Assembly (NCBI GenBank): GCA_000151295.1
Contig: GG745354.1
Coordinates: forward strand, 117,196-181,195
Direction of reading: 5' to 3'
From: Allomyces macrogynus ATCC 38327
Taxonomy: Eukaryota > Blastocladiomycota > Blastocladiomycetes > Blastocladiales > Blastocladiaceae
DNA length: 64,000 bases
Part shown: positions 33,552 through 43,167 of the stretch, piece after piece
Layout of the letters: each line of letters begins with the position of its first letter
Numbering within the stretch: the first letter of the stretch is position 1
Notes under the pieces: generated by a model
Database searches by the model: none
Told to the model about the DNA's origin: nothing
Seen by the model: only the letters and a program-made list of their open reading frames with translations
Translations under genes and position numbers: made by a program

Positions 33552-35828
33552 CTACCTCTCCCCAACCCTCCCCTCCGCACCGTCCTCTTCCTCCCCTGCC
33601 ACCGCCGCCACCACCGCCAACGGGGACGACCGCGCAACCGGCGGCGGCGACGGCCATCCCTTCATCCCGCCCGCAGCCACCGCCGCGGCCGCCCCATTCG
33701 GCGGCGACCGCAGTGCGCGGAAGACGAGTGTCGGCGAGACGCGCCGACCGGCCGTATTGGGCGAACTCCGTGCCGAGGTCGACGAACTCGTCGGTGAACT
33801 CCGTGCGGACGCGGACGGGGACGGGACGGGAATCCCTGAACTACCAGACCCGGCACGCCGCGCGACGGGGGCCACGGGGACGATTGCGGACGGGGTGGGG
33901 AGGGCTGAGCTGCGGCGTGTTGCGGGTGGAGGAGAGAGGACACCAGAGCGCGGCGAATTGGTCCGTGGCGAGCTCGTGCGTGGCGAATTCGTACGTGGCG
34001 AAATGGATCCGAGGTGCGGGGAGCCCAAGAGCGGCGCACTCAAATGCGGCGACCCGAATCCCATATGCGGCGACCCGCGCACCCCCTCCCCATGCGGGGA
34101 CGGCGTAAACCCCGGAGGATGCCCACGTGGAGACCCCGTGCGGTGTCCGCGTGGGGATCCCGTCCTCGGTGACCCGGTCCTTGGCGACGCGCGCCTCGGT
34201 GTTGGCGGAGGGAGGCCAAACAAAAAAGAAGCGGTCCGTGGCGTCGGCGGGTGCGGGAACGACGCATGTCTTGGTGTCGGCGGCGCGTGCGTGAACGAAG
34301 CGGACCGGGGTGTCGGAGGTGGGGCGACAAATGACGAATGCAAAGGCGAGGGCGTATGCAACTGCTGCATTTCGCTGAGCGTGCCCATGACGCGGGCGAC
34401 TGCCGCGGCGGCCGCGGGCGCGTTCTTGGGCACCGGTAACAGCGAGACGGGCGGGTGTGTCGGCGTTTGCGGTTCCGGCCGGTGCAGCTGCAATGCGGGA
34501 CCACGCGGACGAACCTGTGCGGCGCCGGTCGCCGCGACAAACGGCAAGACGTCGTCGTGGTCGGTGGCGGCCGACGACGCGTCGTCGGAACTGTGCACTT
34601 CGTCTTCATAGTCGCCGTTGCCGTCGACGGTCGACGGGGTCGGTGGGGCCGGCGCGTCGTGGATGATGGTTTCGGGCGCGAATGAGACGCGTGCTGCGGG
34701 GCGGTCGCAAATGGACGACGGGCGCAGGTGGCCGAGACGGAAGGACGTGCCGGGTGGGAGCATGGCGGCCGCAGATTCGGAGCTGGTGCGTTTGCTGCCA
34801 CGGGAGAGCGGCACGTCGTCGCGGTGCGGATCGTACGCGGGGCCGCCGGCTTCGCGCGGGTCGTGGTCGGGTTCCGGCTCAGTCTCGGCCTCGGTCTCGG
34901 TTTCGAGCTCGGGTGGGTACTCGAACCCGCGCTCCTGCGTCGCCTCCTCTTGATCCCCCTCGTCGTCATCGTGCGGGAATCCTCCACGCGCGACTGGCGC
35001 GGCACCGTGCCCGTGATCGTCATCTTCGGCCGGCGGCGCAAACGAGAATGCGAGCGGGCGGCCCGAGACAGGTTTCGGCGACAGCGGCGCGATAAAGTCA
35101 GCCGCGGCAGCAATACGCGGGTGCGGCAAGGCCAGCAGCGCGAGCCGTGGCGGACGCGGGCGCTGGTGCGGGTGCGGTACGGGACCCAGGACGAACGGTG
35201 CTGGCACAGATGCGGGTGCGGGTGCGACAGCGACTGGGGCCGGGGCCAGCGGCGGTGCGGATGCAATAGGGTGATGCGCGGATGCAAGATCGTCATGCAC
35301 AACGTGGTCATCGTCGTCGTGATGACCCACAGCCGAGTCGGTGCGCGGCGTAACGGCACTGTTATTATCGACTGGGTCCTTGTTATCCGATCCGGGCTCG
35401 ACGTGGGCGTGCGGATCGCGCGCGCGGCGCTCCGCGTCGGCGAGTGCGGCAGCGAGATGGTCCACCTGGTTGCGCAGGTCGGCCACGAGCGCACGTTGCT
35501 TCTCGACGAGCCGCCACAGCTGCGCGTTCTGAGCACGCAGGGCGTCGCGCTCGTTGAGGACCGCGTCAAGCACGGCGTCGTCGAGCGCGGCCGGGACCGC
35601 AACGGCTTTGGTGGCCGCGTGGTGGGCCGCGTCGGCGTCGTGGTCGTCGTGCGTGAGAGCAGCCGGTAACAATGGTGGTGGCTGCGGATGGGCGCTTGCT
35701 TGTGCTCGGGTATTGGCGCCGTTGCCGCTGATGCTGCTGTCGGCTTGGGCCCCCAGGGCGGAGCCAGGATCATCGCGCGCGCCGCCCGCGAGCACGGCGG
35801 CGTGTTCATCGTCGCCGTCGCGGTCCAT
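33552..35828 (-). CDS. Ser/Pro-rich coiled-coil protein, function unknown
   Basis: A single frame of 758 residues from ATG 35828, not recognised as a named family. A coiled coil lies at about 80-135 (LNERDALRAQNAQLWRLVEK, then more heptads). A long disordered region follows, first His/Asp- and Pro-rich, then dominated by Ser-Pro. Around 505-640 short units such as TPR(S/H)ASF, SPRTGSPR and SPHL repeat many times; these are minimal sites for proline-directed kinases. RVSFAPE near 395 fits the RVxF docking pattern for PP1 phosphatase. The protein could be a cell-cycle-regulated scaffold; that is inference. Its start is 446 bases from the divergent RNF5 gene. No intron is evident, and the C-terminal end is low complexity, so its exact limit is uncertain. 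Confidence 0.65.
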   Translation of the reverse strand: MDRDGDDEHAAVLAGGARDDPGSALGAQADSSISGNGANTRAQASAHPQPPPLLPAALTHDDHDADAAHHAATKAVAVPAALDDAVLDAVLNERDALRAQNAQLWRLVEKQRALVADLRNQVDHLAAALADAERRARDPHAHVEPGSDNKDPVDNNSAVTPRTDSAVGHHDDDDHVVHDDLASAHHPIASAPPLAPAPVAVAPAPASVPAPFVLGPVPHPHQRPRPPRLALLALPHPRIAAAADFIAPLSPKPVSGRPLAFSFAPPAEDDDHGHGAAPVARGGFPHDDDEGDQEEATQERGFEYPPELETETEAETEPEPDHDPREAGGPAYDPHRDDVPLSRGSKRTSSESAAAMLPPGTSFRLGHLRPSSICDRPAARVSFAPETIIHDAPAPPTPSTVDGNGDYEDEVHSSDDASSAATDHDDVLPFVAATGAAQVRPRGPALQLHRPEPQTPTHPPVSLLPVPKNAPAAAAAVARVMGTLSEMQQLHTPSPLHSSFVAPPPTPRSASFTHAPPTPRHASFPHPPTPRTASFLFGLPPPTPRRASPRTGSPRTGSPRGHRTGSPRGHPPGFTPSPHGEGVRGSPHMGFGSPHLSAPLLGSPHLGSISPRTNSPRTSSPRTNSPRSGVLSPPPATRRSSALPTPSAIVPVAPVARRAGSGSSGIPVPSPSASARSSPTSSSTSARSSPNTAGRRVSPTLVFRALRSPPNGAAAAVAAGGMKGWPSPPPVARSSPLAVVAAVAGEEEDGAEGRVGER

Positions 35829-36274
35829 GGCGGTCGTCAGCGCAGTCGTCAGCGCGTGGTCGTGTTCAGCGTGGTGGACAAGTCGGCCGGCCGCTGCAAC
35901 GAGCTGGACGCTGCAACGAGCTGGACGAGCGTCGGATGTGGCGCAGCGTGGCGCGTGCGGCTCTGCGGTGGCGACGGCACGCCTGACGCGATGGTTGCGG
36001 CGGGCGAGTGACGTGGCCTGGTGAACGCGCCCCTGCCGGCGTCACGTGGCATGCGTTTGCCAGCGTGTCCTTGCTTGGTTCGGTTCGCCACTCCGGCTTG
36101 GGTACCTCGGCAGCATCGGCGGCTTCCTCGGTCCATCGCCAACCACCATCCGCTCCCCCAGACCGCGCTCGCACGCCGCCGACTGCACGCTGCCGACTGC
36201 CCGCACGACGCCCTCCCGGAAGCTGCAAGCACCAAGCACTGCGATCCCCGAGCACGACCCACCAGCACTCCGTC
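35829..36274. other. Divergent promoter, SP-rich gene / RNF5-type gene
   Basis: 446 bases between divergent ATGs. A 13-base direct repeat CGCTGCAACGAGC/GACGCTGCAACGAGC occurs near 35892-35920. No TATA motif is evident. Confidence 0.4.
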
Positions 36275-37599
36275 ATGGTCACGCCAATCGACGACCCGGC
36301 CCCACCAGCTCGTGTGCCCGACGCGACGGTCGAATCCGTGCCCGATGCCGACGACGGAGCACGTCAAGACGATGGCTCTCGCCAGTTTGATGCACCGAAA
36401 AGCAGCGACGCTCCGCGTGCTGACGACGGGTCGCGCAACGACGATGCTGTCCGGATAGTTGATGCGACAAGCGCCAGCTCGACCAACGTGTCGTCTGCCA
36501 TGACCGCCGATGCAAGCCCAACCCCTGCAGCTCCCGAGACCAACTCAGACATCTCGCCTCGTACCGCCGCCGACATGGACGAGGACGCAGACCCGGTTCC
36601 GGCCCCGCCGCGCCGCACCTTCTACTCGTTCGACGCGACGGCATTGCGCCAGCGCATCACCACCATCCCAGCACGCGGTCTGCGGTCACGGCTCGTCTCG
36701 GCCAACCCGCCGGGCACGGCCTCGTCCACCTCGACTTCGCCCAACGTGCCGCCGGCGCGCGCTCGGCCCGCATCGACCGCAACGGCAACATCAACGGCAA
36801 CGAGCAATTCGGTGCCAGCAACAACAGCATCTGCATCCGCCTCCACGACCTCGGCGACCTCGGCACCGGATGCCGCCGACATGGGTGGACTCGGCTCGGG
36901 GCTCTTCGAATGCAACGTGTGCCTCGAAACGGCCAGCGAGCCCGTTGTCACGCTGTGCGGGCACCTGTTCTGGTGCGTCTCCCGCACACCGCACCCGAAA
37001 TGCATGCGAATCGTGACCGCTCATTCGTCTCTGTCCCTTCCTGTTCCGTTAGCTGGCCCTGCCTGCACGCCTGGTTCGAATCGTGCCAGACACGCCGCGT
37101 CGCACAAACCTGCCCCGTCTGCAAGGCCGGGTCGGGCGCCGACAAGACCGTCCCAATCTACGCGCGCGGCCGAGAAGCCCTCGACCCGCGTCGCGGCGGT
37201 CACCAAACTTCCTCGTCCTCGACTTCGTCCAGGTCCGCCGAATCGACCACGACCGGCGGTACCGCTCCACCACGTCCCCCACCACAGCGGCCCGACCCGG
37301 TCGTGCCGCAATCCTCGTCGGGCGGCGCATCGTTCCGGTTCGGTCTATTCCCGGGCATGTTTGGCGTGTCGATGTCGTTTGGTGGGAACGCGGGCGGGGC
37401 GGCGGGGCCAGACGCGCCTTTGGGAGGCGTCGATAGTGGTACGCTTTCACTATTCACGGTGGCGATTATACGCGACGTAATGCTGATGCGTGTGTGAGTT
37501 TTATGTGTAGAACACGGCAACCAGAACCTGTCGTCGCTCATGATGCTGATTGGTTTGTTTGCCCTCTTCAACGTCGTCTTCCCGCTGCTCGCCATGTAA
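36275..37599 (+). CDS. RING E3 ubiquitin ligase, RNF5/RNF185 (RMA1) type
   Basis: A membrane-anchored ubiquitin ligase of the ER/mitochondria quality-control class. Three exons, 36275-36972, 37053-37438 and 37511-37599, give 390 residues. The introns, 36973-37052 and 37439-37510, are fixed by phase and by restored motifs. The first restores LFCWPCLHAW inside the RING; the second joins to the final membrane helix (SLMMLIGLFALFNVVFPLLA). The C3HC4 RING starts near residue 212 (FECNVCLETASEPVVTLCGH) and ends with CPVCKAG. The following GADKTVPIYARG matches the family's DKVIPLYGRG. The 210-residue Ser/Thr/Ala-rich N-terminus is longer than in animal RNF5. The first in-frame ATG of the open frame is 36275. 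Confidence 0.9.
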
Positions 37600-37999
37600 A
37601 TGCGTGTTCTTGGCACACGTGGCACGCTGCCCGCCGAGTGACACCCGTCCACCGGTGGACCTCCGCCGGCCATTCCTGTTCCCTGTTTTGATGGAGGGGA
37701 GATTCAGGCAATGTGCGTTGCATGTTATTGTTGCCAGTTCAGTGGAACTGTTGCTGCCAGGTGCCTGACCCATTCTTTTTGTCCCGCTTTTCGAAATAGA
37801 ACAATGATATTTCTCGTCTCTTCCGTCTCCTCCTTGATTGTCACACTTAACGAGAGTGGCAGTTGGGTCGCTGGTGCCAGAATCAAGACTCGCACATCGT
37901 CCTCGATCGTCGCCTCCAACTCTTGTTCACCGGTTCGCTGACCCTGACGCGCACGACCGCCCTCTCGTCCAGACTCGCGGCTGAGCCAGAATTGGGACC
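37600..37999. other. Intergenic, 3' of RNF5-type gene
   Basis: About 400 bases. No supported gene; it precedes the NAMPT fragment and may contain further decayed sequence of the same copy. Confidence 0.35.
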
Positions 38000-38152
38000 G
38001 TGGATAATGCGCCTCTTTCCAACCTCATATTCGCAACACACGATGCTGGCCTCCCGACCCTCCCGTTCTCTCGCGATCAGTGTGACCAGTTCAGCAAACT
38101 CATCACCGAATCAAAAGGCCACTTGCCCGTCAAGATCGATTGCCTTGGTCAT
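38000..38152 (+). pseudogene. NAMPT fragment
   Basis: A short frame reads LIFATHDAGLPTLPFSRDQC, then FSKLITESKGHLPVKIDCL. It aligns with FFSTHNAGFTPFPFPRDLF and RKFITENEGYFPVKVESL of the NAMPT gene at 14.7 kb. Only this exon-internal piece, about 45 residues, is recognisable; nothing of the active-site blocks follows. It is a diverged remnant of a second NAMPT copy, 23 kb from the first. Confidence 0.7.
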
Positions 38153-39347
38153 CTTCGTGGGCCGTTCCATCGCCCCACCATGGCCCACCTTGCTCCAGAC
38201 GAATGGCAGGGGCGTCGACGCCCATGCAGCGTGCCACTGAACTGAGTTTTTTCCTCTCCACCCATTGGTTTCTGATCCGCACGCCAGAATCGGTCAACAC
38301 CTGACATCCCTTTTGACAATGTGTTTGCAGCCATCACGATTGTCAAACTGTGCATGCACGGTCATTTGGTCCCATGCGCTGACGCGTGCTCCCCCTTGTC
38401 AAACTGGTACCACCTGCACTCCAAGTCGCTGATTAGGGCTCGTTTGGTTCAAAAACCCAGGGTTTAGGGCTCCAGCCAACCCTCGGTCGGGTTACGAACT
38501 GGCTGGCCCTGCCCGCCAGATTTGGCGAGGTTCCAAACCATATGCCCACAGGGCAGAGCTCACGCACGACCACCTGCCTGCCAGCTTATCGTCGACCACC
38601 ACACTCACATCCATAGTCGACAACAACCGTCACCACCATGGCCACCACTGTACTGCCACCATCAGCAGTGACCACACTGAACATCATGCAAGAGCTCCAG
38701 CAATTGAACCACCAGTGATCACCCACCCGCCACATGCTTGCCACCATTCTTCTCATCATGCTACTCCACTGCTCCGCCCAGCTTGCTGCTTGCTGCGCTG
38801 CCATGCACCTGTCCCACTGGTAGTACATGCTTGCTCTGACTGGCAATGTGTGAGTCGCATTGCTCCTTGACAGTGACCACTCATGGCTCATGATGCACAC
38901 TTGAATGCCCAGGGCCACATTCGTCCACCTTGCTGGCCTTCTGTGTGAATGCACTCTGGTCAAGGACTCACATATGCTGAATGTTGAGGCCAAGCTCATG
39001 CTGCTCCTCCACCTTGCTGGCATGGTCCCGCCCAACCATGAGATTGCCAAGTGCTTCCAAGTCTCACTCAACACAGTGACATGCATGATCAAGTGTGTGT
39101 TCAATGTGCTTGTCTCACTCACCCCAGAGCTGATCAAGATGCTGTCAGCCACTGCTCTCCTGCACGTCCAGATCTTTGATGACGACAAGTTCTTCCCATT
39201 CTTCCAGAATACAATTGGCGCAGGCAATGGGACCCACATTGCAGTCCAGATCCCAGAGGTGATACACCCATGGTTCCACAACTGGAAGGGTGTGCTGTTG
39301 CAGAACGTCCTTGCGATTCATGACTTTGGCGGGATGTTTATTTACGT

Positions 39348-40440
39348 TGTGGGGGGCACACAGGAGTATCGGGTAGGTGGAATGGACAATATAGCAGAGG
39401 CGAATAGCCCAGCGAGAAAATACAGGTTTCCGTGGATGCCTGTTTCGCCGCAAAGCTGACAGTCACACCACGGCCTGTGATCGACGGAAATGGGATGAAT
39501 CACCAAAAACGCGTGCCTGAAGACAGCGCGTTATTCCGAAGAAGCCTACCGTGCGGTTCTCTCAAGGGAGGTCTGCCGCACGGCTTTTCTCACACACTTC
39601 ACGCACAGTCCTGCGCGTTGTGGTCACAGTGGCCTGGCCAAAAGAAGGAAAAGAAGCGAGGCCCAAATTTGTACCTGTCACAATGAGCGAACCGTCTCTG
39701 CGTACAAAACCAGGGCGGACGGCACATGTTGCGTCCTCGAAACCTGGGTCGTATCGTACGTTCTTGACGGCGAGAGCTCTGAGCGACAGGCAACGAGAAT
39801 CATCAGCGGGCAGTTCGTTTTCCTCGGCGGGCAAGCAGGGGGCCTTGTATTTGTTTTGGCACGATATAGCCAAACTCGCTCATCCCAAAATGGCAGACAA
39901 CAAAGAAAATGGCGGTACAGACCTGAGCGACAGGCAACGAGAATCGTCAGCGGGCAGTTCGTTTTCCTCGGCGGGCAAGCAGGGGGCAAAGGCCACACCA
40001 AGGCGGGCCCACTGAGCTTTTGAATCCCACGACGCTTGTGCTGCCGCTCAGCGACCAAATCGGAATGACAAAGGAAAACAACCAAAAAACAAGGCGTGGG
40101 GCCTCCAGACTCCCCGAAAAAATGCGACGAAATCAGGGCGTGTGGGCAAGGTTTGTAGCATTGTCATCACCGTGTGGCGGATGGCGTGCACATAGTCGGC
40201 CTGTCGTCCGCCTTGGCGGTTTGCTGGGTCGGGAAGAGGTTCAGGGTGGCTGGCGGAGGCGCAGGCCTGACACGTTTGGTCAAGTGGAGTCGGATTTGAA
40301 CTGTCGACTGCCATCCCCATTGAGTGAGTCGGAGTGATCAGCCAGTGTTGGCGCGACTTTGGTCACACGACCCATCACCAACCGAGTCCAAATCTAAACC
40401 CTGGTCGCTGAGAACGTCCTCAGCGGGAGGCCCTGCAACA
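39348..40440. mobile_element. 1093-bp insertion, candidate solo LTR
   Basis: A block flanked by ACGT on both sides (39344-39347 and 40441-40444) that splits the Harbinger transposase. Its ends are TGTGGG and CAACA, so it has the TGT...ACA ends of an LTR. No coding domain is recognisable inside. It contains a 65-bp direct repeat at 39779-39843 and 39923-39987. A solo LTR left by recombination is the simplest reading; a non-autonomous element of another class is possible. Confidence 0.6.
39779..39987. repeat. 65-bp direct repeat, two units
   Basis: Units at 39779-39843 and 39923-39987 differ at one position (ATCATCAG against ATCGTCAG). They are 144 bp apart and lie within the 1093-bp insertion. 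Confidence 0.9.
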
Positions 40441-41473
40441 ACGTGCTCACAGGATGGGAGGGCCAGTCAAACGACTCGTCTGTCCTGAATGATGTGCTCC
40501 ACAACAAGGGGCTTGAGATCCCACCAGGCAAGAACATTCTTGTTGACAATGGCTACTTGAACTGCATGCAGCACCTTGCTCCATACCATGGCGTGTGGTA
40601 CCACCTCAAGGAATTTGCACATGGGAATCAAGGGTACAATTTGCATCAATGACAATTGCCATGTCCTCATCCCACTCATGCTCTCCCAGCCCACAGAACC
40701 CTACCAAGCTCTACAACCTGTGGCACACATTGCTCCACAACATAGTTGAGCAGACATTCAGCATCATGAAGAAGTGGTTCCCAATCCTTGTGCACAGTTG
40801 CCCATACCTGCTGTGCATGCAGGTCAAGATGGTGTATGCCATTTGTGCACTCTGCAACTTCATTACATCTGACTGTATTGGCATTGTGCCCAAAAATGAG
40901 GCCAATGTGCAGGTCCTGGCCGAGTTTGATGCACAGCTTGAACCCAATGATGCAGCTGCTGCTGGTAGTGATTCAGATTTGGGTGATGATGATGATGACA
41001 GTGGTGCAGGTGCTGTGTCGCAAGGGCAAGACCAGACTGCAGATGCACACCATGATGATACTGCTGCTGCTATGTGGGTGCAGTACCAGTACGTCCTGCA
41101 TGAATGTTGTGCTTGCAGCACATGCGCAGCTTGAGTGTCATTCATGCACCATGTGCATGTTGCCCACCATGTGCTGTGTGTCAGTGCTGCACATCAGTGT
41201 CACCTGAAAAAATGTTTTTTTGTTGGTCATTTTGCATATCCACCTCACTCACCCATTTCCAATGCGTGATGCGTGCAATGTGTGTTGCTCACACATCTAT
41301 TTTGCACAGTGAGAGCTGTTGCAAATGTGCAATGGGCGATTCTTGCTCCAAGTCCAGCAGCATCCTACCACGCCCACAGCCAACACTCTCCACCCAGTGA
41401 TGGGCATTGCATTGGACGTCCAATTCAAAGGGTGGCAGGAATGGATCAAAAATGCGCCAATTATATTGATGGC

Positions 41474-42416
41474 TCAAATATGCACAATCCCAAACTTGTC
41501 GCACTTAAGAATCTGCACAAGGAATGCACAGCAGGCCTCTTCACCAACAAGCAGATACATCTTTACTGCCTCCTTTTTGTTCATAAAATGGATTGCAGCC
41601 CACACCTGCGCCTTGATGGAGAACATGGTGGTGATGTGCACCATTGTGTGACTCACATCATTGCCCCCATCCTTCTCACCCTTCTCGCCTTTCTTGCCCT
41701 TGATTGGCACATCCTTGGCCATCTTCTGCTCATCTGTAAGCATCATCACAATCCAGTCAACAGCCATGAGCAGATGCTCATCAAAATCGTGTGTGACCTT
41801 TGCCTTCTTGTGGGCTGGTGCAGGCGGCTCCTCTTCCTCCTGCACATCCTCAGTCACATCATTGGCCTCCTCAGCAGCAGTGTCATCCACAGACCACAAA
41901 TTTGCCTGTTGCAAGGGTCCCAGTCCACAACTCTTGCGCCTTCTTCCAGTTGTGAAAGGGCTTTTCCTTGAAGGCAATGACCAGGTTGTTGATCTACATG
42001 CACAGGGCAGGGAAGCAGGTGGAAAGGCCATCAGTCCAAAATCATGGCAGCAGGGTTCCATCTGGATGCATGCATACTTCCTTCATGTGATCCCACCACA
42101 ACTGCAGTGCATTGATGAGCCACATCATCTCATTGACACTGCCAAGGCCTGACACCTTGAGGCCCTTGGTCCAGGCTGCAAAGTGCCAGCACAAGAGCTT
42201 GATGCGGTTTTGGGCCTGCTGGGCTGTGACTGCAGTGTTGAACTTCTCACAAATGAGGTTGGCCAGGTAGATATAGCCATCCTTCTTGGGGAGGCCAGTG
42301 TTGCCAAGCTTGCCATGTGCCTTGAGCTTGAGCATGCCATCAAACAGGACCATGTCACAGCTGGAAGTCCAAGTGGCATGAGGGCCCTTGGGCGTCATCG
42401 ACTTCTGCTTGGCCAT
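41474..42416 (-). pseudogene. Harbinger Myb/SANT-like DNA-binding protein
   Basis: The second protein of the Harbinger element, needed in this family for transposase DNA binding or nuclear import. ATG 42416 opens a Myb/SANT-like domain of the Myb_DNA-bind_3 type: ATWTSSCDMVLFDGMLKL, then FNTAVTAQQAQNRIKLLCWH, then LWWDHMKE. An intron at 41994-42077 (GTATGC...TGTAG) joins to INNLVIAFKEKPFHNWKKAQ, the usual FxxKPF segment. Near 41,885 the frame must slip by one step to continue into SVDDTAAEEANDVTED and the lysine-rich C-terminal part. Without that slip the product ends shortly after the domain. It is therefore close to intact but probably broken. Confidence 0.7.
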
Positions 42417-42641
42417 TATCAGGAAAAGGTGCTGGTGGTTGTTGAGTGAGCAGGCATGCTGGTGCTAATGATTGTTGGTTGTGCACGTGCATGTGATGGG
42501 GATGCTGCATATATTTAGGTGGTGGTTGTGGTCGCCATGGTGGTGTTCAATGGTGGTTGCCACAACTGCAGTGGTCCAGTGTGTGGTGGTCCAGTGGAGG
42601 TTGCTGTGTTCAATGGTGTTCAATGGTGGTCACAAGTGGGT

Positions 42642-42687
42642 GGGGCTCCCGCCAACCCACCTTCAAAGGTGGGTTGGCGGGAGCCCC
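42642..42687. repeat. Perfect palindrome, 22-bp arms
   Basis: The arms GGGGCTCCCGCCAACCCACC + TT (42642-42663) and the exact reverse complement (42666-42687) are separated by two bases. The palindrome sits just inside the right end of the Harbinger element. A weaker hairpin of similar sequence (GGGCTCCAGCCA...TGGCTGGCCC) lies inside the left end near 38466-38510. Confidence 0.9.
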
Positions 42688-42735
42688 AGAAATTCCAAAC
42701 CCGAGGTTCTGGTGGGCTCACAAACCATACGCCCC

Positions 42736-43167
42736 AACTTTGGTGAGCCCTGGTGAGGCGGGGTTCGGCTCAGCCCAAATCCCCTTCCAATGGGCTCGCT
42801 GGAGCCGTTTCGAAGGGAATACATAAGTACACTTACCACTCAAGCACAAACCATGGAGCATTATCAAATTAACTGGCCAGGTCGCCATGACAGACTGTCT
42901 CGCCGTGCCTGGCTGCGAGCCAGGGTTGCAGGAGAGCAAAAGGATCAACATTTCCACGATTTGCTCCAGGCAGCAATGTGTATTCTTGATCACAAACAAC
43001 ACCAGCCAAAAAACAACGCAACCGCGATGTGTGACAATACATCCTCCTCCTCCTCCTCCTCCTCCTCCTCCTCCTCCTCCTACACTTCCTCAGTTCTCAT
43101 TGCGCGAGCATCGGCAGGAGCGAGCACCCGGCCCTTCCCGCACCTCAACATGCTGCACCTACATTAC
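42736..43167. other. Intergenic with TCC microsatellite
   Basis: About 430 bases between the Harbinger end and the 3' end of the Ala/His/Glu-rich gene. It holds a (TCC)13 run and no supported gene. Confidence 0.4.
43042..43080. repeat. (TCC)13 microsatellite
   Basis: Uninterrupted TCC triplets in the 3' flank of the Ala/His/Glu-rich gene. Confidence 0.95.

Larger units (their letters stand above)
38905..41134 (+). pseudogene. PIF/Harbinger transposase (HARBI1-like), split by insertion
   Basis: Cut-and-paste transposase with a DDE nuclease fold. The first part, 38905-39347, has a helix-turn-helix-like N-terminal region (LMLLLHLAGMVPPNHEIAKC) and the nuclease start IGAGNGTHIAVQIP. The second part, 40445-40633, has GWEGQSNDSSVLND and NILVDNGYLN. 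An intron, 40634-40689, leads to 40690-41134 with IVEQTFSIMKKWFPIL and a disordered acidic tail. Removing 39348-40440 plus one ACGT copy restores the frame exactly. The second D (LVDNGY) and the E (VEQTF) are present, but the first catalytic D of the normal GxxDGTH is N (GAGNGTH). The protein would be inactive even without the insertion. Start 38905 is not ATG-verified upstream; the N-terminus may extend further. Confidence 0.8.
38436..42735. mobile_element. PIF/Harbinger DNA transposon
   Basis: About 4.3 kb holding the two genes typical of PIF/Harbinger: a DDE transposase (plus strand) and a Myb/SANT-like DNA-binding protein (minus strand), arranged tail to tail. The left end GGGCTCGTTTGGTTC is preceded by TTA, the usual target-site trinucleotide of the family. 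The right end, read inwards from 42735, is GGGGCGTATGGTTTG, an imperfect match. Both ends also contain GGGCTCC-x-GCCAACCC in inverted orientation. I did not find TTA at the right edge, so that boundary is approximate. The element is interrupted by a 1093-bp insertion at 39348-40440. Confidence 0.75.

Noticed and set aside
39348..40440. Insertion as a long intron of the Harbinger transposase
   Set aside because: It lacks GT...AG at the edges, is flanked by a 4-bp duplication and has TGT...ACA ends. The true intron of the gene (56 nt) is found downstream.
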